Assembly (NCBI GenBank): GCA_018398765.1
Contig: JAHBMJ010000537.1
Coordinates: 30,659-45,433, forward strand
Length of the DNA: 14,775 bases
Direction: 5' to 3'
Source: Chromera velia
Taxonomy: Eukaryota; Sar; Chromeraceae
The notes under the pieces were generated by a model that saw nothing but the letters and a program-made list of their open reading frames with translations, did not search any database and was not told the DNA's origin. Shown piece by piece: positions 1 to 9,313 of this stretch. The translations under genes were made by a program, and so were the position numbers. The stretch's first letter is position 1. Every line of letters begins with the position of its first letter.

Positions 1-76
1 CCCCCCCCCACACACACACTTACACAGAGAGAGAGAGAGAAGAGAGAAGGGAGAGAGGGAAGAGAGAGAGGGGGGC
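1..76. repeat. Compound C / CA / GA simple repeat
   Basis: A run of nine C is followed by (CA)n and then (GA)n with interruptions, ending in a run of G. It would be the 3' flank or intron of the minus-strand gene. Confidence 0.95.
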
Positions 77-150
77 ATTATTCGCCTTCACTTTTGCCTT
101 TGGAACTTGCTTCTGCCTTTCACTTTTGAATGTCAACGTGAGTAACCAAC

Positions 151-1060
151 CTGTCTGTCCTCCTCCCGGTTGCTGCTGCTGCATGTGCATGTTCCCTTGG
201 GCGGGGGGCTCCTGCAGCTGCAGCTCGTGGAGGTACTGGGGGTTTTGCCCCACCATTGCCAGCAGCGCCTGCTGTTGCACGAACGCCTGCTGCATCTCGA
301 AGGGGACCATCGGAAGACCCCCCAGGGGCGGGGCGGGGGGCGGTACACCGTTCACATTCACTCCGGGGTGATCGACTCCGTTGGGCACACCCCTGTTTTC
401 CCCCCCACTTGGAACTTGCCTATTCATTCCGTTTGGCGCGGGTGGAGCGAAGAAAAACGGAGGGGCGCCCATGTTCGTCTGTGCTGCTCCTTGTTGCATA
501 CACTGTTGGTGGGATTGGAGGAGGAGGTGCTCGAAGGGTTCGGGGTCGGCAGCCAGTATACCCGCCCGCTGTTTCTGCAGAACGACTTCTGTTGCTGCTT
601 TGAACAGGTGCGGACAGGGCATGCGGCCTACAGTGATGGAATGGACAGCCAGGGAGTAGGCGTCGTCGGTTTCTCTTGCCTGAGAAAGAAAGGAAGCGAG
701 GTCCGTTTCCTGTCTCTTCGTGAGCTCTGCCTGGTCTTCCTGGTGACGTTTTTGCATGCTAAAGTAATAGTCAGCTTCTGCTGCTTTCTGGGCTTCTGGA
801 TTGCTCATCCTTGGCAGGGGCGGGATTCGGGGTCCGTTTTGAGACGACAAAGGAGCTGCTTCCTTCAGCCTGCTTGGCTTGGAGGAGTCTGATGTTGTCG
901 GTCTCTCAGAGGTCTTCTCTTCTTTCACACTTGCATTTTCCTTCTTCACAGACACACTGCCTTTCTCCCTTTTGCTGCCGGCAGCACTGTCCGCTTCCAT
1001 CTTGTGCCTCTCTTTCTCCTTCAGACGCCCGTCGAGGGTGCCGAGCTCAGGCATGTTCAC
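151..1060 (-). CDS. Exon 12: Gln/Pro-rich C-terminal region, 3' end open
   Basis: After a CGCACAG acceptor at 1061 the frame reads VNMPELGTLDGRLKEKER, followed by a Lys/Glu/Ser-rich stretch, PPLPRMSNPEAQKAAEADYY with helical charged residues, then a Gly/Pro/Asn-rich segment and a Gln-rich end. A GACAG|GTTGGT donor at 150/149 is likely, which would carry the gene beyond the left edge. If it is not used, the frame runs through the GA repeat to TAA at 20. Long in-frame Gln runs here are all CAG or CAA, with no TAA or TAG, which argues for the standard genetic code in the host. Confidence 0.6.
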
Positions 1061-4000
1061 CTGTGCGAGACGAAGAGGGGGGGGGGAAGCCAAGATGAAT
1101 CATAAGGGGGCAAGCAAACCAATTTAGACGCAACTCTTTACTTGTCTTGTTCGCCCCCTGACAGGTCAACCAAGGCCGCGCCCCTTTAAAGAATTTCTGC
1201 GCGAACGCTTCTTTCTTTCTCTTCACGGATCCGCCCTCTTTTTCCTTCACCATGGCCTTGGCTGATTTTCTTTTTCCTTTCTTCCTTCTCGTCATGACGA
1301 AAGTTTCTGGCTGCCTCTTTTTGCTTGTATACCAATTTCTGCCGAGTCGCCTACACATGCATGCATTCTCTCTCTTGAATCGATCGCTCTGCTCTTTCAC
1401 GACTTCGTTCGATGTTGTTTCCCTGCCTGGCGTCTGGCAAAAAGATAGAAGCCTTCCTTCCTGGTCTGCATTGCATGCATGTCCTTTAATTCAAACCCGA
1501 AGCCGTCTCTTCTCTTTTCTTCATGACAGGAAATTCTTTCCTTCAATTGGAGTTTCATTCATTGAGAAACGTGACATCATCTCACAGCTGACCGACCTTT
1601 GGCAACAACTCCACGGGCTTTTCCTTTGAGGAGGAAGCCCCCGTCTGGGATCCTCTTCCGCTTTGACCCTGTAGTTGCGGCGTCTTCGTGATTGGGGTGT
1701 TCTTCGGGGGCTTTGGATCGGAAGTAGAAGACGAAGAGCTCGAAGGGTCTTTCTCTTTCTCTTGCTTCCCCTTCTCTTCCCTTTCTTGCCCTGCCGGCGG
1801 CGTGTGGGAACCTCTGGATGCCGAAGCGGCCTGCAGACCATCTCGGAGAGACGGCCAATGTTTGGATGCCTCCCTCTCTCTGTCCTCTTTTTCCTCCTCT
1901 ATCTCTCTTTCTCTTCTGGTCATATCCCACTCGGGAGGAAGAGGTGGCATGGGGTCCCTCCCTGAGTTGTGTTTCTTTGCCAACTGATGGTAGCTGGTCA
2001 CCGAAGCGCTGTATGCATTCATCCCAGCCTCAAACTCAGCAACAGCCGCCTCCTCTTCCAATTCCTCCTTCGTCTTCACCCGAGGGGGAGACCGGGGGCG
2101 GCGGTCAGCAGCATCATCTGAGTAGTCTCTGCTGTTGGGCAGGGGCGGCTTTCCGTAGGGGGGCCTCCTCTCGGCAGGCCGGCGGTACCTAGACTCTCCC
2201 CTTTCCATCTCTGTGTGACGGGGAGGCGGAAGCGGGTCTCTTTCCATTCTCCGATCCCTGTCCATGTCCCTATCCGAGTACATCTTCGTACGCTCGCCTG
2301 GCCTCTCCCCACCCATCCCCCCCCCCCTCTCTCTGTCTCTATCTCTATCCCCCCCCGTGGTGTTCTCCCACCTGTCCCCGTCTCTGATAGACGAAGGCCC
2401 GTAACCCCCTCCCGGCTGCCCCGTGTCCCTGTCCCTGTCTTGCTCCCCCCTGGCGACCTGCGCCCAGGGGGCAGGCGAGTGAGACTTTGAGGGATTCTTT
2501 TCAGCCTCCATCCCTCCCCCCCTTGTGCGCAGAGGACCCCCACCTTTCCCTTCCCGCGGAGACGCATTCTCCTTCTCGCTCAGGTGTATGTTGTTCGGGG
2601 TGTTCGCTGTGGTCGGTGCAGCCGATCCGGAGTAGATCGAGGAAGAGTCAGGGTTCGAAATCGTCTGCTGGCTTTTGAAGACGTACATGTGGACTTTCGG
2701 GCCTGCAACGAATAGAAAAGAAAAGAGACAGAAGAAGAAACTTCTTTCTGCAAGCATTGCTCGAAACTCCTGAGGAGACCCTGAAGAGAATGAAACAGAC
2801 AGACAGCGGGAATCGTCATCTGAAGAGAAAGAAAGGGGGCACACAAGAATGTTTTTTTCTTCCTTTTGGCGTGTATAGAATGTAACTGGAAGGGAAATCA
2901 GATCGCCGATCCATTCGCCCCCAAAACGGCGTTTTGTAAAAACGCGCTGTCCTCTTCCCCAACAGATAGATCCGCCCCCTACCCGGTAAGGTAAGCAAAA
3001 GAATACGAGAGGAAGTTTGGGGTCGATTTCTGGATTAGAAAGTTCAGGTAACGATTGCAAAATCGCTCGTTCCAATCCATGAAAAACGTCTGAGCACTGT
3101 TTGCATCGTTGCGATTCATCGCCACACAAAAAAGGCCGACCTGGCAGGCTATATGACTTCTTTGTGTCTTTTTTCTTCTTTTTTACTTTCCGACTGACAA
3201 GGACACCAGCCGGCAGACAGACACAAAAGCGAGCGAAAAAAACAGAGGGAAACAAGCAGGAACGTAGAGGGTCGAAGAAAGAGGCCGATCGACTGACACT
3301 TTGACCGATCGGCTCTCGCTGCGTGCGAGCACTTGTTGGGCCCGCACATGTTCCTGTTCTCGTTGCAGCAGATGAACAGACCTTTCTTCGAAACGAAATT
3401 CATGACTGCATACAGGCGGGCATCTACCGACTCACATCATCGTGAATGAATGAATGAATGAATGAATGAATGAATCAGTTTTTATTCAACGTATTGCTGT
3501 GCGCTCCTACGAAGCATGTCTTTTCAGCAGCACAATTCTTCCTTTTTGCCCCACGGCGCTCTCCGTGACACGATTGACACACAGAGGGGCGGACACATGG
3601 AAGGAGACGAACAAGAGGGGCTGCATTGGCTGCGACATTGAGTCAAGGCTGCGCTGCACGTGAAACGAACAGATCAATGACTACATGAGACCAAACATAC
3701 TGCCACTCTCCCCTTCTCTTTCTATACATATACACAATGTATGTGTATATATACACAAAGAAGACGGACTCTTCTCCGGGTCCTTCACCAGGTTGTACTC
3801 CATGCGCAGCCACAAGGGCGCACCCCCCCCTCGAGGCATCGTTCTGCACCGACGCACGCACGCACGCACGAAGTGGTGGATGGATGCACGCGAATTCTCA
3901 CGCAGGACTTCATTCACTCGCGCAGAAGACCGCAAAGCGGCACAGACAAAAAACAGCTTCAGAGACGAACCAAGTGAGAGAGAAGCCAGAAGAAAAAGCA

Positions 4001-4747
4001 AGCAGATGCAAATGACCTGAAGTTCAAAGAAAGAAAAGGGACGACAAAACAAAAAAGGTGACTTCAAAAGGGAGGGTCAACAAGCGGGCCGCATCCCTTC
4101 TCAGACGCGAATCAGAAGAAACAAGGTCAAAGAAGCAGAAGGAGAGCAACAGTTGCAGAGAAAGAGAGGAAGAAAACCAAGGCCAACGAAAATTACCGAG
4201 GGTATTTTTCGCATCCGTTCAGAGTGGAGAGCAGTTTGATGACCCCAAAATCTGCAGAAGAGGTTCAAAAGCGATGTGTGTGAGGAAGAAAGAGGGGGAA
4301 AGAAAAGGAACGGAGAAATTGAAACGAGCACATTCAGGTGGACACATGAAGAGAAAAAGAAAGGAACAGATCCTAACTGGCCGAAAATTCACACACAAGA
4401 GCAGAGACTTAACCAAGGAGAATTTATGAGATGGGAGAGTTCGAGCGATCAGCCATGCAGAAAGTCAGGCAAAAAAAACTCAACGCACGGACCGTCAATC
4501 ATATTGTGAGAAAGGTGAATTTCGGCCACAGCGGTCGGGGCCTTCTCGATGTACAGGCACAAACTGTCTACTCCCATGTTCCCGATTCTGTTCTTGTAGG
4601 CCTTCAGAATGTTCAGCTTCATGGCGTTGCGCCAAGCCGTCTCCTGGAAGTCCATTCAGTCGCACACACATCCGTTTCCACACACGCACGCGCGCGCGCA
4701 GGCAGGCAGGGAGGGAGGGACAGGGAGAGAGAGAGAGGGGGCGGGGG

Positions 4748-4791
<44 letters not shown>

Positions 4792-6435
4792 CCACTGTAT
4801 TCAACCAGCAGCCAGCGTCAGCTTCAACCCTTCCCCCCCGACGGCTAACGAAGGTCAAGCTTGTAACCAGAAAAGCAAAGGAGCTGTCTTCCCGAGAAAA
4901 CGGGCTGACCACCAACTTCAGAGAGGCACCCTTCGAGAAAAGCTAGAGACTGACAAAAGAAAACAAAATTCCCCACCCACCCAGGCACGCACGCACACAC
5001 ACACACGCAGCACTCGAGAGACCGACCATGAAGGTCTTGAAGCCAGTGTCAGTGAATCCATTGTTGGAGACCATCACGTTCCAGGGTTTCTCTGCAGCAT
5101 CGATCGAGTGCGTTCAGCTCAGGGCAGGTCAGCTCCGCCCAGGTCAGGTCAGGTCAGGTCAGGTCAGGTCACGAAAAACGTGAAATCAAACAGTCGAACA
5201 GAGGTGAGGTGAGGCGAGGGAATGAAATGGAAAAACCAGTAATGAAGGTAAGGAGACCAAAGGGGTCGACGGAAGTCAACAAAGAATGGGAGAGGGATGT
5301 CAGCTGGCAAAGCAAAGAGAAGACATAATGTGACGCGCGGACATATGCATACACAAAGGAGAAAGAGGAACCAGGGGGGTAAAGGGGATGGCGGCAGACG
5401 TTGAAAAAAAGCCGTCAAGAAGGAAACGATAAGTCGCAAGAAGACGGAGGAGAGGGACAGCCTCTCAGCAACTGACCGAAATCAAATTTCAGTCGCCCTG
5501 CTTGTTTCTCTTCCGAAAACCAGTCGCAGAAACTCTTCAGCTTCTCGTCATCTGCAAGCACTCAATCTCACAAAAAAACAAATCTCAGTGTTGTTTGATA
5601 AGTCCAACTAGACCCTATGAATCCAAAAAACACTTACGCCCCCCCGACCCCCCCCAGCCAGCTTCTTCTCTTCAGTCATTTGCCTCTTCGCTCTCTTTCT
5701 CTCTTCATCTTGGTGTTGCTGAGAAAAACGGAACAAAACGGAGACGCGTGGGGAAGGAACAGCAGGTGGTGTCGTTCAGCTATGTATCGATACAACAATG
5801 ATGAAAGCATCGCATGAAGTGGCAGGTCTTCCATGGGAGAGGGACAGGGCGGGAGTGACCAGAATACAAAGCGAGGCGGAAAGAAAAAAAATCACGACCA
5901 TGAGCCTCTCTGTTGAACAGCCAGACTAACCCAGCTTCAGCGGTACACTGGTGCTGTCGGGAAATCTCTTCTTTGAGTTGTGGACAGGGTCCAGTTGGAT
6001 CGAGGGGAGGCCGTCGACCGGGTCGTCGCACAGGTACCTGCAGGCGCATTGAAAAAAGACCAAATGAGTGTGCGCACATCGTTTGACAGAAACACATGTG
6101 CGAACAGCTGCCTTGAGGAGTCACACAAGGACTACTCGGCTTTGGAAGAGAAGGAGGACGGAGGGAGAAGACAGGCGCCACGCGATGGGAGCAGGGGTGC
6201 AGCAATGGGTTCTCGCAGAAAAAGAAATCTGTGAGGACGGGAGGAATCACACCACTCTCACAAATACGCAGGGGAAGGAGAGAGAGTCTAAAGACTGAAA
6301 ATGGGGCAGACGGAGACAGGTATATGCACCCTCCTCCCGAGAACACGTTCCCTTTCTCCGTGAGGATAAACTAAAAGAGGAAACTGACCTGCTCCAATCG
6401 ACCCCACCGCCAGACGCGCTTACTCCCAAACTCAT
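151..6435 (-). CDS. Multi-exon gene for an LRR / Cys-rich protein with a long disordered RD-rich tail
   Basis: I assembled this gene by eye as the complement of join(151..1060, 1597..2702, 2742..2769, 3007..3140, 3298..3405, 3770..3843, 4197..4251, 4493..4643, 5027..5091, 5477..5551, 5949..6037, 6389..6435), read from 6435 downward. All eleven introns begin with GT and end with AG, and each exon phase fits the next (2,1,1,0,1,2,1,1,0,1,0), which is hard to get by chance. The product is at least 947 residues: a 65-residue N-terminus, leucine-rich repeats, a Cys/His-rich segment, then about 670 residues of low complexity. It resembles large LRR proteins of alveolates; I do not recognise a named family, and the biochemical role is unknown. 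The R/D/E-rich tail is common in RNA-processing proteins, but that is only an analogy. The start ATG at 6435 lies just after a T-rich tract with possible acceptors, so an upstream exon cannot be excluded. The 3' end may lie outside the window. Confidence 0.72.
1061..1596 (-). other. Intron 11 of the LRR gene
   Basis: This 536-base stretch lies between the GTCGGT donor (1596) and CACAG acceptor (1061) on the minus strand. It has an open minus-strand frame of about 117 codons rich in Lys and Arg, but no domain or coding character, so I treat it as intron. No RNA gene is visible. Confidence 0.6.
1597..2702 (-). CDS. Exon 11: disordered RD/RE-rich region
   Basis: This is the largest exon, 369 residues (about 276-644). 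It begins SPKVHMYVFKSQQTIS after a pyrimidine tract and GCAG acceptor, then turns into low complexity: Ser/Pro/Gly, then alternating Arg-Asp and Arg-Glu with Gly runs at about residues 360-455, then a probable acidic helix (KTKEELEEEAAVAEFEAG) and a charged helix rich in RERE. A Ser/Lys-rich stretch ends the exon. An AAG|GTCGGT donor at 1596 matches donors used elsewhere in the gene and joins in phase to exon 12; without splicing the frame stops at 1582. The DNA here is strongly strand-biased, with pyrimidines on the plus strand. Confidence 0.68.
2703..2741 (-). other. Very short putative intron 10 (39 bases)
   Basis: The stretch reads, on the minus strand, GTTTCTTCTTC... to GTTGCAG, almost pure pyrimidine before the AG. 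Its length is a multiple of three and it has no stop, so retention adds 13 mostly hydrophobic residues (FFFCLFSFLFVAG) and keeps the frame. The donor GTTTCT is weak, so either the tract is a tiny intron or it is coding. Confidence 0.4.
2742..3843 (-). CDS. Exons 7-10: PLWLRMEYN block and Cys/His-rich segment
   Basis: Exons 3770..3843, 3298..3405, 3007..3140 and 2742..2769 follow the LRRs directly. Exon 7 carries GGGAPLWLRMEYNLVKDPEK (about residues 166-185). Exon 8 continues into FVSKKGLFICCNENRNMCG with Cys 198, 199, 206, 211 and 222 and His 213. Exon 9 adds Cys 227, 234 and 237 (CGDESQRCKQC) and an acidic, hydrophobic stretch. Exon 10 is a 28-base microexon (EFRAMLAER). The spacing of Cys and His suggests a metal-binding or otherwise structured module closing the LRR domain, but I cannot match it to a named zinc finger. 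The joins SKC/RPF (8 to 9) and around exon 10 are the least certain; the 39 bases between exons 10 and 11 are in frame and could be retained. Confidence 0.62.
3444..3475. repeat. (GAAT)8 tetranucleotide microsatellite
   Basis: Eight perfect GAAT units lie inside intron 7 (3406..3769) of the minus-strand gene. Confidence 0.97.
3852..3871. repeat. (ACGC)n short tandem repeat
   Basis: About five units of ACGC/GCAC lie immediately upstream, in transcript sense, of the exon 7 acceptor in intron 6. Confidence 0.9.
4197..5551 (-). CDS. Exons 3-6: leucine-rich-repeat domain
   Basis: Exons 5477..5551, 5027..5091, 4493..4643 and 4197..4251 join in phase across introns 5092..5476, 4644..5026 and 4252..4492. 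They give about 115 residues (46-160) with ribonuclease-inhibitor-like repeats: LKFDF.KPWNVMVSNNGFTDTGFKTFM, then MKLNILKAYKNRIGNMGVD, then AEIHLSHNMIDDFGVIKLL. Each unit has the LRR shape, with hydrophobic residues spaced two apart, an Asn, then a helical half. Such repeats usually form a curved protein-binding surface. Donors are GTCAGT, GTCGGT, GTCCGT and GTAATT, so a GTC start is favoured in this gene. Intron 4644..5026 holds long simple repeats. The segment is short for an LRR domain, about three to four repeats. Confidence 0.78.
4680..4790. repeat. Compound simple repeat: CA/CG, GCAG/GGAG, (AG)19
   Basis: The tract runs from ACACGCACGCGCGCG through GCAGGCAGG and GGGAGGGA to a long (AG)n at 4751-4789. 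It lies in intron 4 and is a pyrimidine tract in the transcript of the minus-strand gene, close to the exon 5 acceptor at 4644. Confidence 0.95.
4984..5010. repeat. (GCAC)/(AC)n repeat
   Basis: A short GCAC and AC run in intron 4, just downstream (in transcript sense) of exon 4. Confidence 0.88.
5141..5171. repeat. (AGGTC)6 pentanucleotide repeat
   Basis: Six perfect AGGTC units, with degenerate copies upstream from 5124 (CAGGGCAGGTCAG). The repeat lies in intron 3 close to the exon 4 acceptor. Confidence 0.95.
5949..6435 (-). CDS. Exons 1-2: N-terminus of the LRR gene
   Basis: Exon 1 (6389..6435) starts at ATG with MSLGVSASGGGVDWSR and ends before a GTCAGT donor, leaving two bases. Exon 2 (5949..6037) follows a CTGCAG acceptor and reads YLCDDPVDG...DPVHNSKKRFPDST, ending one base into a codon. 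Exon 1 in the other open frame (ending GRLEQ) would force exon 3 into an immediate stop, so the ATG frame is preferred. Intron 1 is 6038..6388. No signal peptide or membrane segment is visible. The exact start is the weakest point of the model. Confidence 0.6.
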
Positions 6436-7359
6436 CCTGGCACTCGTCAGGCAGCTTACAAAAAAAAGAGACAGAAACTGAAAATCCCCGCAAGCAGAAT
6501 GTCGGCCTTGATCCCTGGCAAGGTGCTGCTTTGTAGCGTGTCAGCAACGGCCAGTATCCTTCAGCAGACACGTCAAAAATGAGCTCCAGCGGCGCGGACA
6601 CCCGCCCGAGAGAAAGGAGAAAGGTGGGCCGTCTCCGTCTGCCGTCTCACTGCCAGACTGACTCAAAACCCACAGCTGAGGGCAAATACCTCCAAGACAC
6701 GCGATATGCACTGCCCTCCCACTCGATAGAGAACCCAAAAAAGAAAGGCTGAATGACGCAAGCGGGCCAAATCCTCTGAGAAGATGGGCTGCCAGGTCTT
6801 GCCGAGGAAACTCTCAAAAGACACGTGCACTCTGGGCTTTTGCCAAAACCCTTTGTGCACTGACTGCGCGCTGTCTCACACACTGGCCACGTGTCGGAAT
6901 CAGTCTCAATAGCATTTCACACAAGGACCTAGAGGAAGATGATCGAAGATCAGTCACTGAGAGAAACGAAAAATCGAGTGACTCGAGACGTACGATCGAA
7001 GACGAGTGGAATTCTCGGGTCGGACTTTCGCAGGCTGCGGCCGGGGACCAGCCGCGCAGCCGCGGCGCGATGGGGCGCTCGCGCGGCGCGCGGGCGGGGC
7101 ATTGGCCGCGGGGGCCCGGCATGTACGCCGCAAGCATGGATGGTCTATTGAAAAACAATGCCGCAGACAGAGATCATCTTGATTATATTTTTTCAAGTGG
7201 CACTTAGGTTCAGGGAGGTTTCAGCCAAGACGGCTCGACGCCTTCGGCACCTACACACCGCCGCATGTCACCGCGGCTAAAACGCCATTCAAAGAGCTCG
7301 GCCATTGCCAATCGCCACCTATACCACGGTCCGCGGCGGCCCTGTCAGATCGAAAACTT
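6436..7359. other. Region upstream of the LRR gene, with a GC-rich CpG block
   Basis: No gene is supported here. Between about 7015 and 7135 the DNA is extremely GC-rich with many CpG and CGCG steps, unlike its surroundings, and GC stays high to about 7345. It sits between the divergent LRR gene and the retroelement, so it may be the LRR gene promoter. On the minus strand at 6500-6860 there are coding-like stretches (for example SFESFLGKTWQPIFSEDLAR) that could be upstream exons or another gene, but I could not join them in phase. Confidence 0.4.
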
Positions 7360-7364
7360 ACAAA

Positions 7365-7384
7365 ACTAACTAGTACTAACTAGT
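7365..7384. repeat. Direct duplication of the decamer ACTAACTAGT
   Basis: Two perfect adjacent copies of ACTAACTAGT, each containing the palindrome ACTAGT, at the place where GC-rich DNA changes to AT-richer DNA. A TGTTAGG that could open an LTR follows at 7394. Confidence 0.9.
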
Positions 7385-8299
7385 ATCAGTAAGTGTTAGG
7401 CATAGTCAGATAGGTAGATTCATGCAGGTTACAAATCAGGTAGAGGCAGGTATAATTTCACTGCACCTTGTATTTTTCTACATTTTTCAAACTGTTGATA
7501 GTCAGTAATGGTTAGGTTTTGGACCTTTGTATTCTAGAGTGATGCTATGTGGTGCTTTCTTTTCTTGGCAAACGCAGGTTTAGATAGACATTGAACTACA
7601 AAACCCTGCAACTCAACTGTTAACACTAGTCAACACCCAGTTTGGATGCCGAGTAACGCCGAGGAAACTCAGAAGTGAGAATCAGAATTAATGATGAGGT
7701 ATCAAGGGTCAGAGAGAAGAGGCGCGGCGCGCGTAGCAGCATACCAGTCTAAATCGATCCGCGCACGCCGTCGAGCACCGTCGAGCGAATTGTACATGTC
7801 AGCAATACATGCATGAAGCGTTGCATGCGGGAAATTGCAATATATATGTGAACATGCATACAGAGAATGCAGCACTGAAAGAGACTGAATGCGAGTGGAC
7901 AGAAAAGCAAAGAGCATGTCATGTACGGGATATACAGACAAATGTATTACATGAAATACGACAGATACAGACAGAGCAGACATGCACGTGAGCGATCGAT
8001 TGACCGATCGACCGAGAATTATAAATACAAATAGAAAGAGTGTATCGAGGTCCGGACTAGAGAGATCTGTGAACTTAAGACCATTCCCGGAAGACCAGAC
8101 TTACAAGTATATGTACAAGCATGGATCTCTGAGCTTAGGTAAGCTAGGGATTCATCAGATGGTGACAAGGAAGTGGGGTCTTTGTTCCATTTGTTGTTTT
8201 CTTCTTTGAAAACGAACTATATCTGCGTTGAGGTGTGTGGTGCGTGTGCAAGCTTGAACGTTTCCGTCCTTCAATTTCTCAGACTATCTAAACTGAACA
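7385..8299 (+). other. Probable 5' LTR / leader region of the retroelement (ends undefined)
   Basis: No gene is seen. A copia-type element needs a 5' LTR and primer-binding site upstream of gag, and this is the only space for it. TGTTAGG at 7394 fits a TG LTR start, and TATAAATA occurs at 8020. The 3' LTR is outside the window, so no terminal repeat can be compared, and I found no convincing tRNA primer site. An AG|GTAAGC donor at 8138/8139 and a CTCTCCTCAG acceptor at 8320 could mark a leader intron, but it would remove the first gag ATG. Confidence 0.35.
8020..8027 (+). promoter_or_regulatory. TATA-like box upstream of gag
   Basis: TATAAATA lies about 270 bases before the gag ATG. It is a good TATA match in sequence otherwise lacking one, and would place transcription start near 8050. 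This is motif and position only. Confidence 0.3.
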
Positions 8300-9313
8300 A
8301 TGGATCTTTTCTCTCCTCAGCAGGTAGACGTCAATGCAGACTTCGAGGATCAGGTCACGGCAATGTTCCCTGGCCTCAAAATCTACCTTACCGAGAAGGT
8401 GGAACTGCAGGCTATCGACTCCGAGTCCCAGATCAACAACCCAACTGACCAGCAGGTCGCGAACCTCTCTTTTGAGCACCCTGACCGGATGGTAAAGAGC
8501 TCCATCTTCAAGTCCCTCTATGAGGACAAGAAGAAAACCCTTGAGCACGTCTACAACGAGACACTTCAAGGCAGTAAGGTGGATGGAAAGGATCCACTGA
8601 CCTTGAAGTCGCTGATGCTGTTCCTGAAGATGGCGGTGGACATCCTGGGTCTGGACACTAACCTTCTGAACAAGAGCAGCAGCGGCTGCCAACTTTTCCG
8701 GAAGTTGATTTACAACTACATCTTGACCATCATCGCCCAGAATATATTCTCTACCATGGACGCGGCCTTTGATGGAATCAAAAGCAGCAAGAAATTTAAG
8801 CAGGACCCCTTCTGTCTCCTTACCTACTTAGAGACTCATGGCATGAAGGACCCGTGGAAGATTTTCAGATCTAAGAAGAGCGCCTTGTGCACCTACATCA
8901 ACCGCATGAGGCCTCGTGATGTGCCTTTTGCCAACTGGATCCGGGACGCGGAGAAGTTGATGATCGAATTGGGTCAGGTGCCTTTGCCTGAAAGAAAGCC
9001 TGACGGCACCTTTGAGACCGACGCGTCCTGCCCATCAGAGGAGAGAGGCAAAGTTGTGTACTATGATATCACCGCCAGCCCGCCCATCATCACCGAGATT
9101 TACATGACTCTAAAGGACAACTGCGGGTCAGAGATACTTGCAGTCGAGTTGGACAGAGACATCGCAGACAGGACACTGTCCTGGCAGGCTCTTCGCGCGA
9201 TATTCGCAAAGTACTTCACATCCACATTCCCGGATCAGGGGAGAAGGGGGAACAAGGAAGGGTATGTCATGGTTTCCCAAGAAGAGTGGAAACAAATGCA
9301 ACAGCAGCAGTAG
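8300..9313 (+). CDS. gag: Gag (capsid) protein, intact main frame
   Basis: The frame has 337 codons from ATG (context AACAATGG) to TAG at 9311. The protein begins MDLFSPQQVDVNADFEDQV and is mostly helical in character, with a mid-region LKSLMLFLKMAVDILGLD and a WKIFRSKKSALCTYI segment, ending in a Gln-rich run. I see no zinc knuckle. The assignment as Gag rests on position ahead of protease and integrase and on the nucleic-acid-binding tail that follows in the same frame; the capsid fold itself I cannot confirm. Unlike pol it has no internal stop despite about 19 Gln codons, and its base composition is more balanced. A stop at 9311 may be a true end or a mutated CAG inside the Gln run. Confidence 0.7.
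   Translation: MDLFSPQQVDVNADFEDQVTAMFPGLKIYLTEKVELQAIDSESQINNPTDQQVANLSFEHPDRMVKSSIFKSLYEDKKKTLEHVYNETLQGSKVDGKDPLTLKSLMLFLKMAVDILGLDTNLLNKSSSGCQLFRKLIYNYILTIIAQNIFSTMDAAFDGIKSSKKFKQDPFCLLTYLETHGMKDPWKIFRSKKSALCTYINRMRPRDVPFANWIRDAEKLMIELGQVPLPERKPDGTFETDASCPSEERGKVVYYDITASPPIITEIYMTLKDNCGSEILAVELDRDIADRTLSWQALRAIFAKYFTSTFPDQGRRGNKEGYVMVSQEEWKQMQQQQ

Noticed and set aside
126-1127. Several plus-strand open frames across the first kilobase
   Set aside because: They are shadows of the minus-strand exon 12: Cys-rich or simple-repeat translations without domain character, while the minus frame has ordered codon use and matching splice sites.
4058-4946. Plus-strand frames rich in Lys/Arg/Glu, including one through the (AG)n tract
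   Set aside because: They translate purine-rich intron sequence and simple repeats; the minus strand here holds phase-matched LRR exons.
5141-5171. AGGTC array as a CRISPR-like or regulatory array
   Set aside because: Units are five bases with no spacers and lie in an intron; it is a plain microsatellite.
7360-8299. tRNA or other small RNA gene in the leader region
   Set aside because: I looked for a T-loop-like GGTTC.A..CC with paired arms and found none that folds convincingly by eye.
8139-8320. Leader intron giving a new gag start exon
   Set aside because: Donor and acceptor look good, but the only in-frame upstream ATG (8111) gives a phase that does not match the gag frame, and the simple ATG at 8300 is sufficient.
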